From: Arthrobacter roseus
GTDB taxonomy: Bacteria; Actinomycetota; Actinomycetes; Actinomycetales; Micrococcaceae
Length of the DNA stretch: 64,000 nucleotides
Direction of reading: 5' to 3'
NCBI RefSeq assembly: GCF_016907875.1
Contig: NZ_JAFBCU010000001.1
Span: 558,001 to 622,000 of the forward strand
Shown in pieces: positions 34,601 through 45,558 of this stretch (its first letter is position 1; each line of letters begins with the position of its first letter). The notes under the pieces were generated by a model. It was not told the origin of the DNA. It saw nothing but the letters and a program-made list of their open reading frames with translations, and did no database searches. Both the position numbers and the translations under genes were made by a program.

Positions 34601-36094
34601 GTGGAAGAGCAGAAATCAGGAAAAGGCGACGACGGAGGCGAACCGTACACCTCACTCGACCGGAAGCACACAACGCGAGTAGTCCTGATTTCGCTCGGTG
34701 CCGCACTTGGTGGTTTTATCTTCGGGTTCGACAGTTCCGTTATCAACGGGGCCATCGAAGCGATCACGGGCCAGTTCGGTCTGAGCCCGTTCATCACCGG
34801 GTTCGTGGTAGCCATCTCCTTGATCGGCGCCGCCGTCGGTGCTTGGTTCGGTGGGCCCCTGGCCAATAAATGGGGTCGTACCAAGGTGATGCTGATCGTC
34901 GGCATCCTCTTCTTTATCGGCTCGATCGGCTCTGCCTTTGCCTTCTCCGCCTGGGATCTGGCCATCTGGCGCGTTGTCGGCGGTTTGAGTATCGGTGCCG
35001 CCTCCGCCATCGTGCCGTCCTACATTTCAGAGATCTCTCCGGCAAAACTGCGTGGTCGGCTGACATCCCTCCAGCAAATGGCCATCGTCCTCGGTATTTT
35101 CATCGCCCTCCTATCTGATGACGCATTCGCAGGCGCGGCTGGCAGCGCCGACGCCGAGTTCTGGTTCGGTCTCGAAGCATGGCGCTGGATGCTCCTGACC
35201 GGGGTGGTTCCCGCCATCCTCTATGGTGTGCTCGCGCTGAAACTACCCGAATCGCCGCGCATGCTCGTGTCCAACGGGGACACGGACAAGGCCACCGAAG
35301 TTCTTGCCCATGTGCACGGCCGAAGCGATGAAGAAACCGAAGCTCTGGTTAGTACCATCCGCAAATCGCTGCGAAGCGACTCAAAGCCCTCGTTCCAAGA
35401 CCTCAAGGGCGGAACGCTCGGACTGGTCCCCATCGTCTGGGTGGGTGTCCTTCTTGCCGCATTCCAGCAACTTGTGGGCATCAACGTCATCTTCTACTAC
35501 TCGAACTCCCTGTGGCGCTCCGTTGGGTTCAGCCCCGAATTTGCGTCCAACGCCTCCGTGATCACCGCCATCACCAACGTTGTGGTCACCGTCGTCGCGA
35601 TCTTCCTCATCGACAAGGTGGGGCGCCGGCCATTGCTGCTTGTTGGTTCCTCAGGGATGACCATCAGCCTGGTACTCATGGCCGTCAGTTTCCTCAACTC
35701 ATCCATCGTGAACGGCGAACCGCAACTGCCGCAGCCTTGGGGCACTATTGCCCTGATCGCTGCGAACGCGTTCGTGGTGTTCTTCGCCGTCTCCTGGGGC
35801 CCCGTGATGTGGACGCTGCTCGGCGAAATGTTCCCCAACCAGATCCGCGGCCTGGCCGTGGGTATCTCGACTGCTGTCAACTGGACCGTGAACTTCATCG
35901 TGACGGTCACGTTCCCCGCCCTCAGCGAGATGTCCCTGCCCTTTACGTACTCGATGTACGCGTTCTTTGCGCTCGCATCACTGGTGTTCGTCTTCTTCAA
36001 AGTCCCCGAAACCAAGGGCATACCGCTGGAACAGATGTCCGACCGCTACAAGCGCGAACGCCGTAAGGCCGCTAAAAAGGCTGTCGGCGCCTAA
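34601..36094 (+). CDS. MFS sugar porter (sugar:proton symporter)
   Basis: 497 residues; GTG behind GGGAGG. Twelve membrane helices with sugar-porter signatures: 'GGFIFGFDSSVINGAI' in helix 1, 'NKWGRTKVMLI' (loop 2-3), 'SYISEISPAKLRGRLTSLQQ' after helix 4, 'QQLVGINVIFYYS' in helix 7, 'DKVGRRPLLLVG' and 'VPETKGIPLEQM' at the C-terminus. Related to XylE/GalP/GLUT transporters, so it imports a monosaccharide. The aldose epimerase gene converges with it, their stops overlapping by 4 bases, consistent with a shared sugar-uptake function. Confidence 0.94.
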   Translation: MEEQKSGKGDDGGEPYTSLDRKHTTRVVLISLGAALGGFIFGFDSSVINGAIEAITGQFGLSPFITGFVVAISLIGAAVGAWFGGPLANKWGRTKVMLIVGILFFIGSIGSAFAFSAWDLAIWRVVGGLSIGAASAIVPSYISEISPAKLRGRLTSLQQMAIVLGIFIALLSDDAFAGAAGSADAEFWFGLEAWRWMLLTGVVPAILYGVLALKLPESPRMLVSNGDTDKATEVLAHVHGRSDEETEALVSTIRKSLRSDSKPSFQDLKGGTLGLVPIVWVGVLLAAFQQLVGINVIFYYSNSLWRSVGFSPEFASNASVITAITNVVVTVVAIFLIDKVGRRPLLLVGSSGMTISLVLMAVSFLNSSIVNGEPQLPQPWGTIALIAANAFVVFFAVSWGPVMWTLLGEMFPNQIRGLAVGISTAVNWTVNFIVTVTFPALSEMSLPFTYSMYAFFALASLVFVFFKVPETKGIPLEQMSDRYKRERRKAAKKAVGA

Positions 36095-37005
36095 GCCAAC
36101 GGGTTGATGCCCCAGGTGGCTGAGTGGGTGTCCCCTGGATTCAGGATGATGAGGCACTTGCCGTTGTTGTACGCGTCTGGCGCGCAGGTCATAGGTTCCA
36201 CTGCTAGGCCGGTCCGTCGTCGTTCTTCTTGGGGCAGCGTGTCTCCCGTGAAGATCTCCAGAAAAGGGTAAGCCTCGTCGACCCAGAGTTCCACGGCCGG
36301 ACCGTCGGGGAGGGACAACCGCACACAGGCCAGGCCGTCGTCGTCGCGCTTCAAGTCTGTGTAGGCAATGTCGATCTGACGGTCTCCGATTTCCTGTTCG
36401 CTGCGGAGGTCATAGTGAGTCCCGTCCACGGGCTCTTCGCCAGTAGGGATTCCGACGTCGTCCACCGGCAGGTAAACGGAGCCAGGAACCCGGGCGTGGG
36501 CGGTGTCAATGGTTTCGGTTCCCACGCTGAGGTAGGGATGCGCGCCAGCGCCGTAAGGGCAGGCGGCGGCGCCGACATTGGTTGCGGTGGTGCGGACGGT
36601 GAGGCCGGACTCATCGAGCGTGTAATCGAGCTGGCACTCCAGAACCGCTGGCCAACCCGGACGCGAATGCAGTACGTAGCGGAAACTGGCTGCATTCTCG
36701 CTGTGACCTACAAGCTCCCAGTTGGACCAGCGGGTGAGCCCATGGATCGCGCCGCCAACGGCGGGCTCAGTCAGGTCGAGTTGCTGGGTGCGCTGTGCCC
36801 AACTGTAGCGGCCGTCCTTGACCCGGTTGGGCCATGGGATAAGGGACTGCCCACGGCCGCCGCTGCACTTCTCGGACTCGTCATAGCCGTCCAGAACGGG
36901 ACGGTCGCCAACCGTGTACGTCCGGATGGCGCCGCCCACTTCTGTCAGCATGACCACCTGATCGCCGTGGCTGATCCGATACTGCGTACCTGTTGGTGGA
37001 ATCAC
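36091..37005 (-). CDS. aldose 1-epimerase family protein
   Basis: 304 residues from GTG 37005, chosen because GGAGGA lies 7 bases upstream; the frame extends to 37050. Family features: 'VPGxxxP'-like 'SLIPWPNRVKDGRYSW', 'AIHGLTRWSNWELV' (catalytic His region), 'YGAGAHPYLSVG' (second catalytic His) and 'LAVEPMTCAPDAYN' (catalytic Glu). It interconverts alpha and beta anomers of hexoses, which fits its convergence with the sugar porter. Confidence 0.9.
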   Translation of the reverse strand: MIPPTGTQYRISHGDQVVMLTEVGGAIRTYTVGDRPVLDGYDESEKCSGGRGQSLIPWPNRVKDGRYSWAQRTQQLDLTEPAVGGAIHGLTRWSNWELVGHSENAASFRYVLHSRPGWPAVLECQLDYTLDESGLTVRTTATNVGAAACPYGAGAHPYLSVGTETIDTAHARVPGSVYLPVDDVGIPTGEEPVDGTHYDLRSEQEIGDRQIDIAYTDLKRDDDGLACVRLSLPDGPAVELWVDEAYPFLEIFTGDTLPQEERRRTGLAVEPMTCAPDAYNNGKCLIILNPGDTHSATWGINPLA

Positions 37006-37080
37006 GATTTTCCTCCGTTGCGACGTTGGCTCTGCGACACTGGCTCTCATCGAAGCCTATCGCCGCAACGGGGACAGTTT

Positions 37081-38601
<1,521 letters not shown>

Positions 38602-41520
38602 TCACTGTCCGTCAGGTTGGGGGTCGAGCAGCTCGGCCAGGTGCAGTGTGTGCCTCGCCGCGTCGAGTTGTTGGACCTGCATCTGGCAGCTGAATCCGTC
38701 CACCAGAACGGGGGTGTTCTGGCCGGTGGCGGTCAGGGCAGGCGCCAGCGCGTGTTTGGCCACGGCCATGCTGACTTCGTAGTGTTCAGCTTCGAAGCCA
38801 AAGTTCCCGGCAACCCCGCAGCATCCTGTGGCTTCGCGGATGTTCTCTACGCCGACGGCAGTCAACGCCCGCTTCTGCACGGCGGCACCGAAGGTTGAGT
38901 ACTCATGGCAGTGTGTCTGCACTGTGACAGCCGACGGCGGGTTTCCGCCAGACCACTGCGGTGTCCAACCAGCGGCGCTCAGCTCGGTGATCGCCGTGGC
39001 GAAACTGCGGATTCGGGCAGCTACCCGCGTCGCCGCGGGCGTGTGGACCAGTTCGGGTAGGTCCTTGCGGAATGCTGCTGCACAGCTGGGCTCTATGACG
39101 ATAATCGGGCGGTCCGTGCCGTCGTCGAGCGTTTCCGCGGCCTTGGCCAGGACTTTCTTCGCGGTTCCGAGTTGCCCGGTTGAAATCCAGGTCAATCCGC
39201 AGCAAGCATCGGCCGAACATTCAACCCGGTGGCCAGCCCCGGCCAGCACACGTTCCGCCGCGCCCGCCACCTGGGGACGAAAGCCCTTCGTGAAAGTATC
39301 CACCAGCAGGACGATGTCGGCTGCTGGAGAACGGGTTGCTTCCGTCGTCGTGCTCATTTCCTTGCGCCAGGCTCCTGCCGGTGCGAACCGGGGCAGCTGT
39401 CGCCGAGTGGTGAGTCCTGCTGCCCTGGCGGCGAGCTTGCCCAATGGACTTCCGAGGATTGCGTTGACCAGCGGAGTTACGTGCCCGACGACCGCGAGCC
39501 ACCGCGGGAGCCAGCCGAGCGAGTAGTGGGACAGCGGGCGGATCCGGTGGCGGTAGTAATGGTCGAAGAACTCCGACTTGTAGGTGGCCATGTCCACGCC
39601 AACGGGGCAGTCCGTGGAGCAGGCTTTGCACGACAGGCAGAGGTCCAGGACATCCCGGACGTCGCGGGATTTCCAACCCTGCGCAACGGTCCGCGAACCG
39701 CTCACCATGTCCTGGAGTACTCGGGCACGGCCCCGGGTGGAGTCGCGTTCGTCGCCGGTGGCGCGGTAGCTGGGGCACATGACTCCGCCGGTTTCGTTTC
39801 GGCATTTGCCGATGCCCACACAGCCCTGGACTGCGTCGACGAACGGGTCAAGCTCCAGGTTGCTGCTTCCGGTTGGTCGGAGGTCGAAGGACGTCCGCCA
39901 TTCGCGGTCCGGGACGCCTTGGAGCGCCAGATTATCCGTGACTTTCTGTGGTGCGGTGATCGAGCCCGGATTGAGCAGAGCGGCGGGATCCCAGATGGAC
40001 TTGAAGGCCGAAAATGCGTTCATTACCTGTAGGGAATACATCAGGGGGAGCAGCGCTGAGCGGGATCGACCGTCGCCATGCTCACCGGAAAGAGAGCCAC
40101 CATGCCGGACCACGAGCTCAGCAGCATCATGGACAAACGCTGCCATGATGGCACGGCCCTCAACGCTGCGCAGGTCGAAGGTCACGCGCACGTGCATGCA
40201 CCCAGCGCCGAAGTGTCCGTAGAGGATGCCTTTGAGCTGATGAGTGTCCAGCAGCTTCAGGAAGTCCTCGAGGTAGTCGGCTAGATTTTCTGGTGCGACG
40301 GCGGAGTCCTCCCATCCGGGCCAGGACTGTTCGCCGGAGGGGAGGCGGGCGGAAAGGCCGGCGCCGTCTTCGCGCACGCGCCACAGCGAAGCCCGCTCGG
40401 CCACGTTCGGTACGGGCCGGCCTTCGAGGAGCCGTCCGTTACGCTCCAGACGCGCCAGCAGCTCATGGGATTTGGCGCTCACCTCGTCCGCAGTGTCGCC
40501 GTCGAGCTCCACATAAAGCCACGCTTTGCCCTCTGGTAGATCCGCCACGGAGTCCATTCCACGCCGGGCGCGCATCGTGTCCACAATGGCCTCGTCAATG
40601 CCTTCGATCGCAGCGGGGTGGAAGTCCAGAATTGTCATCACATCCCGGGCCGCGTCCACCACATTCGCATAGCCCAGGGTCAGCAGAAGCGTGGACGGCG
40701 GCACGGGAACAAGCCTGACAGCGACGGCGACGACAACGGCGCACGTCCCCTCACTGCCTACCAGTGAACGAGCCACGTTGAAGCCGTTCTCGGGCAGGAG
40801 GTGGGAGAGGTGATAGCCAGAGACCTGCCGCGGAATCCGGCCCAGTTCCAGACGGAAATCACTGAGATGGGCGCTCGCGAGGCCCCGCAGCTCAGCTTCC
40901 AGTCGTGAGGCTTCCCGCGCGGCGCCGTCATCGTCCGGATCGGTGGCGAGCAGCTCCGAGTCTGTGGCCGTGAGCCGGTGGCCGCTGGCGGTCACGACGT
41001 CGAGCGCAATAACGTGGTCCGACGTCCGGCCGTACCGCACGGAATGGTTTCCGCACGCATCGTTGCCCACCGCACCGCCCAATGCGGCTCGCGATTTACT
41101 GGACGGGTCCGGAGCGAACGTGAACCGGCCGCCCGTGGACTGCTGTATATCCTCCTGAAGGGATCCAATGACGCGGCCCGGTTCCACGACTGCCGTCAGC
41201 TCATCCGGATTCACCGAAACAACAAGGTTCATGTAGCGGGAGAAATCCATCACTACGCCCGTTCCCAAGGCATTGCCCGCCATCGACGTGCCACCTCCAC
41301 GAGACGTGACCGGCAGGGAAGCGGCTGCACAGAAGCGGACCGTCGCAACGACGTCGTCCACGTTCCGGGGGAAAACGACGGCAGCCGGACGCTGATGGTA
41401 GTTCGAAGCGTCGTAGCTGTACTCGGAAAGTCGGCGCGTCCCAGCGTCGATCTCCACGCCGAGGGAGCGTAGCGGTTCGAAGCGGTCCGGGCCCGTCATG
41501 GTCCCATCGTGAGTGCCCAT
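38602..41520 (-). CDS. large FAD-linked, Fe-S oxidoreductase (D-lactate/glycolate dehydrogenase-like, YdiJ type)
   Basis: 972 residues from ATG 41520 (alternative ATG 41499). The N-terminal half is a PCMH-type FAD domain ('TSRGGGTSMAGNALGTGVV', 'GNDACGNHSVRYGR') with an FAD-oxidase C domain ('GEHGDGRSRS'). The middle has a ferredoxin-like pair of 4Fe-4S motifs ('CVGIGKCR...', 'CLSCKACSTDCPVG'). The C-terminal part has two CCG cysteine domains ('CSADACCGLTW', 'EATGCCGVAGNFG'). One chain therefore combines the roles of GlcD and GlcF, oxidising a 2-hydroxy acid. Divergent from a D-2-hydroxyacid dehydrogenase, which suggests linked metabolism. Confidence 0.9.
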   Translation of the reverse strand: MGTHDGTMTGPDRFEPLRSLGVEIDAGTRRLSEYSYDASNYHQRPAAVVFPRNVDDVVATVRFCAAASLPVTSRGGGTSMAGNALGTGVVMDFSRYMNLVVSVNPDELTAVVEPGRVIGSLQEDIQQSTGGRFTFAPDPSSKSRAALGGAVGNDACGNHSVRYGRTSDHVIALDVVTASGHRLTATDSELLATDPDDDGAAREASRLEAELRGLASAHLSDFRLELGRIPRQVSGYHLSHLLPENGFNVARSLVGSEGTCAVVVAVAVRLVPVPPSTLLLTLGYANVVDAARDVMTILDFHPAAIEGIDEAIVDTMRARRGMDSVADLPEGKAWLYVELDGDTADEVSAKSHELLARLERNGRLLEGRPVPNVAERASLWRVREDGAGLSARLPSGEQSWPGWEDSAVAPENLADYLEDFLKLLDTHQLKGILYGHFGAGCMHVRVTFDLRSVEGRAIMAAFVHDAAELVVRHGGSLSGEHGDGRSRSALLPLMYSLQVMNAFSAFKSIWDPAALLNPGSITAPQKVTDNLALQGVPDREWRTSFDLRPTGSSNLELDPFVDAVQGCVGIGKCRNETGGVMCPSYRATGDERDSTRGRARVLQDMVSGSRTVAQGWKSRDVRDVLDLCLSCKACSTDCPVGVDMATYKSEFFDHYYRHRIRPLSHYSLGWLPRWLAVVGHVTPLVNAILGSPLGKLAARAAGLTTRRQLPRFAPAGAWRKEMSTTTEATRSPAADIVLLVDTFTKGFRPQVAGAAERVLAGAGHRVECSADACCGLTWISTGQLGTAKKVLAKAAETLDDGTDRPIIVIEPSCAAAFRKDLPELVHTPAATRVAARIRSFATAITELSAAGWTPQWSGGNPPSAVTVQTHCHEYSTFGAAVQKRALTAVGVENIREATGCCGVAGNFGFEAEHYEVSMAVAKHALAPALTATGQNTPVLVDGFSCQMQVQQLDAARHTLHLAELLDPQPDGQ

Positions 41521-41564
41521 CCCGAGCGTTGTCAACAACTTGGTGCTGGGGTAGCGTTTCGAGC

Positions 41565-42545
41565 GTGCCACAGCCCAGCGGACGCCCCGTCGTCGTCATA
41601 CTCTCCGCCCCGGATCATCAGCATCCCTACAATCTGGAGGCCATTCAGGAACTGGCCGACGTCCGGATCACCGACGCTGCAGGCCTGCAGGAGGCACTGA
41701 ACGGCGCCGACATCCTGCTGCTCTGGGACTTCTTCTCACAAGCGCTGGAGTCCGTTTGGGCAGGAGCGCACCGACTCTCGTGGGTGCACGCCGCGGCGGC
41801 CGGCGTCGACTCCATCCTCTTCCCGGCTTTCAGGGACTCAGAGGTCACACTCACGAACGCGCACGGCATCTTTGACCGGCCCATCGCGGAGTTTGTCCTC
41901 GCCTCGATCCTCGCCCACGACAAACAACTGCACTACAGCAAAACTCTGCAGCACCGCCACGAATGGAAGCACCGCGACCTGCAGGGTACGCACGGCCGGA
42001 ATGTCGTCATCGTAGGAACCGGTGGAATCGGCCGCGAAACCGCCCGGCTACTGACCGCCGTCGGACTTCACGTTGATGGGGTGGGCCGTACCGCGCGCAC
42101 AGACCCCGACTTCGGCACCGTCCATGCCAGTACCGACCTCGCTCAGGCTGTAGCGAGCGCAGACCACGTGGTTCTCATCGCGCCACTCACCGAGCAGACG
42201 CGCGGCATGGTCAACCAAAACGTCCTCGCCGCGATGAAGACCTCGACCCACCTGATCAACGTTGGCCGGGGCGCGCTTGTCGACGAACCGGCCCTGATCC
42301 GTGCACTGCAGGACGGACATCTGGCGGCAGCTTCCCTCGACGTCGTCGCCGAAGAGCCGCTACCGGATAACAGCCCGCTATGGGACCTGGAATCGGTGCA
42401 CATCTCCGCCCACCTCAGCGGCGACATCTACGGCTGGCGCGATATGCTCGCCGCCCAGTTCCTGCAAAACCTACGTCAGTGGACAGCCGGGGAGCCGATG
42501 GACCATGTAGTGGACAAGGCCTCCGGATTTGTCCCCGGAAAATAG
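41565..42545 (+). CDS. D-2-hydroxyacid dehydrogenase, NAD(P)-dependent
   Basis: 326 residues from GTG 41565, the start closest to the conserved N-terminal strand (RPVVVILSAPDHQHPYNLEA); the frame opens at 41529. Rossmann motif 'NVVIVGTGGIGRETARLL', catalytic Arg in 'INVGRGALVDEPALIRAL', Glu in 'VVAEEPLPDNSPLWDL' and His in 'VHISAHLSG'. Reduces a 2-oxoacid or oxidises a D-2-hydroxyacid. Divergent from the YdiJ-like oxidoreductase, probably sharing a control region. Confidence 0.92.
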   Translation: MPQPSGRPVVVILSAPDHQHPYNLEAIQELADVRITDAAGLQEALNGADILLLWDFFSQALESVWAGAHRLSWVHAAAAGVDSILFPAFRDSEVTLTNAHGIFDRPIAEFVLASILAHDKQLHYSKTLQHRHEWKHRDLQGTHGRNVVIVGTGGIGRETARLLTAVGLHVDGVGRTARTDPDFGTVHASTDLAQAVASADHVVLIAPLTEQTRGMVNQNVLAAMKTSTHLINVGRGALVDEPALIRALQDGHLAAASLDVVAEEPLPDNSPLWDLESVHISAHLSGDIYGWRDMLAAQFLQNLRQWTAGEPMDHVVDKASGFVPGK

Positions 42546-42583
42546 GGGTTCCAAACGGCCGTTCAACAGAGGATGATGCAGCT

Positions 42584-43021
42584 ATGACCATTGCATTTGA
42601 GACCGAAGAGACGGTCAACGCCGCGCGCACCGACGTGTGGGCACGCTTCACTGACTGGACCAGGGCCCAGCAATGGCTGCCAGGGGTGTCCAGCGTCAGC
42701 GCCGACGGCGAAACCACCGACGGAACCATCCTCAGGTTCAACTCCGAACATCACCCCCACGGCGAAGGGGCCACGGCCATCCTGCACGACGTCGTTCCGT
42801 TCCAAAAACTTACCCTCACCACCGTTTCCGGAGACGTGAGCGCGGACTACCGCTACAGCTTCACCGGGACAGGTAACGCCACACGCATTCTTCTGGTCGC
42901 CGACGTCGCCGTCACTGGAGACAGCGAATCCCTGGCCGAGAGTATCCGCGAACGCATCGCCAATGCCGAACGTCAACAGCTGGCGCTGCTGAAAAAGGCC
43001 ATTGAAACGGAAATCCGCTAA
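42584..43021 (+). CDS. SRPBCC-family protein
   Basis: 145 residues from ATG 42584 with AGAGGA upstream. Polyketide-cyclase/dehydrase-like pattern: 'FETEETVNAARTDVWARFTDW', 'WLPGVSSVSADG', a run of beta strands and a C-terminal helix 'RIANAERQQLALLKKAIE'. Probably binds a small hydrophobic ligand. 38 bases after the dehydrogenase, so possibly co-transcribed. Confidence 0.8.
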   Translation: MTIAFETEETVNAARTDVWARFTDWTRAQQWLPGVSSVSADGETTDGTILRFNSEHHPHGEGATAILHDVVPFQKLTLTTVSGDVSADYRYSFTGTGNATRILLVADVAVTGDSESLAESIRERIANAERQQLALLKKAIETEIR

Positions 43022-43036
43022 ACTTGGCGGGTAAGA

Positions 43037-43088
43037 GCCCCGCTACTCTTGCAGGAACCAGTAATTGGTCCGTGGAAGGATGCGGGGC
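43037..43088 (+). promoter_or_regulatory. structured leader before purA
   Basis: GCCCCGC (43037-43043) pairs with GCGGGGC (43082-43088), enclosing a smaller ACCA/TGGT pair. It falls in the 148-base gap between the SRPBCC gene and purA. It could be the terminator of the upstream gene or a folded 5' leader of purA. It does not match any riboswitch class I know. Confidence 0.35.
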
Positions 43089-43169
43089 ATTTTCATGTTC
43101 GGCCCGGTCGTTTGCGGCAATGAACCTGCTGCCAACGGCGCTGAGCCGCGGAGAATGGGGGAGGATCCC

Positions 43170-44459
43170 ATGCCAGCAATCGTGATCGTCGGAGCCCAAT
43201 GGGGCGACGAAGGTAAAGGTAAGGCCACAGACCTTCTGGGGGGCCGCGTCGACTATGTCGTGAAGCCCAACGGAGGGAATAACGCCGGCCACACCGTCGT
43301 CATCGGCGGTGAAAAGTACGAGCTGAAACTCCTTCCTGCCGGGATTCTGAGCCCCAACGCCATCCCCATCATCGGCAACGGATGCGTGGTCAATCTGGAA
43401 GCGCTATTCGAGGAGATTGAAGGACTCGAGGCGCGCGGAGCCGACACCTCAAAACTCCGCATCTCCGCAAACGCCCACCTCGTGGCGCCTTACCACCAGA
43501 TCTTGGACAAGGTCACCGAACGATTCCTGGGCAAGCGGGCCATCGGCACCACCGGTCGCGGTATTGGCCCCGCGTACATGGACAAAGTTGCGCGCCTGGG
43601 TATCCGTGTTCAGGACGTCTTCGATGAATCGATCCTCCGGCAGAAGGTTGAAGGATCCCTCCGGCAGAAAAACGAGCTGCTGGTCAAGGTTTACAACCGG
43701 CGTAATGTCCTCGTCGAGGAAGTTGTCGAATACTTCCTCGCCTTCGCAGACCGCCTCCGCCCGCTCGTCGTCGACTCCACCTACGTGCTCAACACCGCGC
43801 TCGATGAGGGCAAGGTAGTCCTCATGGAGGGCGGCCAAGCGACCTTCCTCGACGTCGATCACGGCACGTACCCGTTCGTCACGTCCTCCAACCCCACGGC
43901 AGGCGGCGCAAGTGTGGGGTCCGGCATCGGGCCAACCCGCATCACCCGCTGCGTAGGCATCATCAAGGCCTACACCACGCGTGTCGGTGCGGGCCCGTTC
44001 CCCACCGAACTTTTCGACGACATGGGGATCTACCTGCAGAAGACCGGCGGTGAATTCGGTGTCAATACCGGGCGTCCGCGGCGATGTGGTTGGTACGACT
44101 CCGTGCTCGCCCGGCACGCATCTCGCGTCAACGGGTTCACAGATTACTTCGTCACGAAGCTCGACGTCCTCACCGGGCTGGAAAGCATCCCCGTCTGCGT
44201 TGCCTACGACGTGGACGGCCAGCGCCACGACGAAATGCCCATGACCCAGACCGACTTCCACCACGCAACACCGATTTTCGAGTACTTCGACGGCTGGACA
44301 GAGGATATTTCCGGTGCCCGCAGCCTCGCAGATCTGCCGGTCAACGCGCAGAAGTACATCGAGGCCCTGGAACGTGTATCCGGCACCCGTATTTCGGCCA
44401 TCGGGGTGGGCCCAGACCGCGAACAGACCATCGTGATCAACGACCTCATCACTAGCTAG
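43170..44459 (+). CDS. purA: adenylosuccinate synthetase
   Basis: 429 residues from ATG 43170 with GGGGGAGG upstream, the usual family length. Opens with the GTP-binding '[17 protein letters not shown]' containing catalytic Asp; 'NAGHTVV' carries the catalytic His. Also '[11 protein letters not shown]', '[20 protein letters not shown]' and '[12 protein letters not shown]', ending '[10 protein letters not shown]'. Forms adenylosuccinate from IMP and aspartate, the first committed step to AMP. Confidence 0.98.
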   Translation: MPAIVIVGAQWGDEGKGKATDLLGGRVDYVVKPNGGNNAGHTVVIGGEKYELKLLPAGILSPNAIPIIGNGCVVNLEALFEEIEGLEARGADTSKLRISANAHLVAPYHQILDKVTERFLGKRAIGTTGRGIGPAYMDKVARLGIRVQDVFDESILRQKVEGSLRQKNELLVKVYNRRNVLVEEVVEYFLAFADRLRPLVVDSTYVLNTALDEGKVVLMEGGQATFLDVDHGTYPFVTSSNPTAGGASVGSGIGPTRITRCVGIIKAYTTRVGAGPFPTELFDDMGIYLQKTGGEFGVNTGRPRRCGWYDSVLARHASRVNGFTDYFVTKLDVLTGLESIPVCVAYDVDGQRHDEMPMTQTDFHHATPIFEYFDGWTEDISGARSLADLPVNAQKYIEALERVSGTRISAIGVGPDREQTIVINDLITS

Positions 44460-44526
44460 TGCTGGCCTTTCTTCGGGTGTTTGTGGGTACGCTGGGAGAA
44501 AGGCGAAGGGGCAAAGGAGAGCAGTC

Positions 44527-45336
44527 GTGAAAGTCAGCGTTGGACAATTCAGGCCCACCGGAGACGTGGCGGAGAACGTTGCCACCATGCGTCGTCTGGC
44601 AGGGGAAGCGGCAACGTCCGGCGCGGAACTCATCGTGTTCCCCGAGGAATCGATGTTCAGTATCGGCCTGGTTGAGGGGCCGCTCGCCGTTGCTGTCAAC
44701 GCAGCATGGTCTGGTTTTGTCCAGCAGCTCTCGTTTCTCGCAGCCGAAATCAACATCAGCGTGGTGGCCGGTGGGTACGAGGGCAGCGGCGAAGACCGTC
44801 CGTACAACACCCTCGTCATTGTGGACGCAACGGGCAAGATCGTGGGCACCTACCGAAAACTGCACCTCTACGATGCGTTCAGCTACCAGGAATCAACCCG
44901 CATCAAAGCCGGCGACGGTGTGCCCTTGGTGGTCCCCATCGGCGGACTCAACGTTGGCGTTATGACTTGCTATGACCTGCGGTTCCCCGAACTCGCACGC
45001 GAACTCGCCGACCTCAACGCGGACGTTATCTGCGTGCCTGCGGCGTGGTTCAAGGGCGAGCACAAGATCGATCATTGGGAGACACTGCTCAAGGCCCGCG
45101 CCATTGAGAACACCGTGTGGGTCGCGGCAGCCGGCACCTCCGGCGGGCACACAATTGGCCACTCAGTGGTCTTGGACCCGATGGGCCTGCCTCAGGCGTT
45201 CCTCAACGACGAAGAAGAGGGCACCGCGACGGCGGACGTCACGCGCAAGCGCATCGACGAAGTCCGGGAGTTCCTGCCCGTGTTGAAGAACCGGCGTTTC
45301 GATCGGAACAACCGCATCGTGGACGCCGCCCTTTAG
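44527..45336 (+). CDS. carbon-nitrogen hydrolase (nitrilase superfamily)
   Basis: 269 residues; GTG behind AAGGAGAG. The Glu-Lys-Cys triad is visible: E in 'LIVFPEESMFSI', K in 'YRKLHLYDAF' and C in 'VGVMTCYDLRFPELAR'. It resembles the omega-amidase/Nit-type branch that deaminates small amides such as 2-oxoglutaramate or deaminated glutathione. Probably its own short transcript, 67 bases after purA. Substrate not determined. Confidence 0.9.
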   Translation: MKVSVGQFRPTGDVAENVATMRRLAGEAATSGAELIVFPEESMFSIGLVEGPLAVAVNAAWSGFVQQLSFLAAEINISVVAGGYEGSGEDRPYNTLVIVDATGKIVGTYRKLHLYDAFSYQESTRIKAGDGVPLVVPIGGLNVGVMTCYDLRFPELARELADLNADVICVPAAWFKGEHKIDHWETLLKARAIENTVWVAAAGTSGGHTIGHSVVLDPMGLPQAFLNDEEEGTATADVTRKRIDEVREFLPVLKNRRFDRNNRIVDAAL

Positions 45337-45423
45337 CGTCTTTTTCCCGCTCCTCCCCGCTCTCCTCGCCCATGCCCGCGCTCCGCCCCGCGCTCCTTTC
45401 CGCCTCCCGCGCCCTTTTCCGTG

Positions 45424-45519
45424 CGAGGTCACCCCTTCGCTGCCGAGATCACCCCGCACAGGGGCTCCATGGCGGAGAAACCCCGATCTCGAGCCACGGA
45501 GTGATCGGTGGCGGGGGTG
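45424..45519. repeat. palindromic intergenic repeat cluster
   Basis: CGAGGTCACCCC (45424-45435) and CGAGATCACCCC (45444-45455) are near-identical direct repeats. The second pairs partly with GATCTCG at 45485-45491; CCCC..GGGG and CTCC..GGAG arms lie within. A further GGGGGTGA copy in reverse follows near 45512. This looks like an interspersed repeat element in the gap between the nitrilase gene and the GNAT gene. Confidence 0.4.
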
Positions 45520-45558
45520 AAGTTGAGCGGGCGAGGCTCCACCTGCCGCCGTCGTGCT

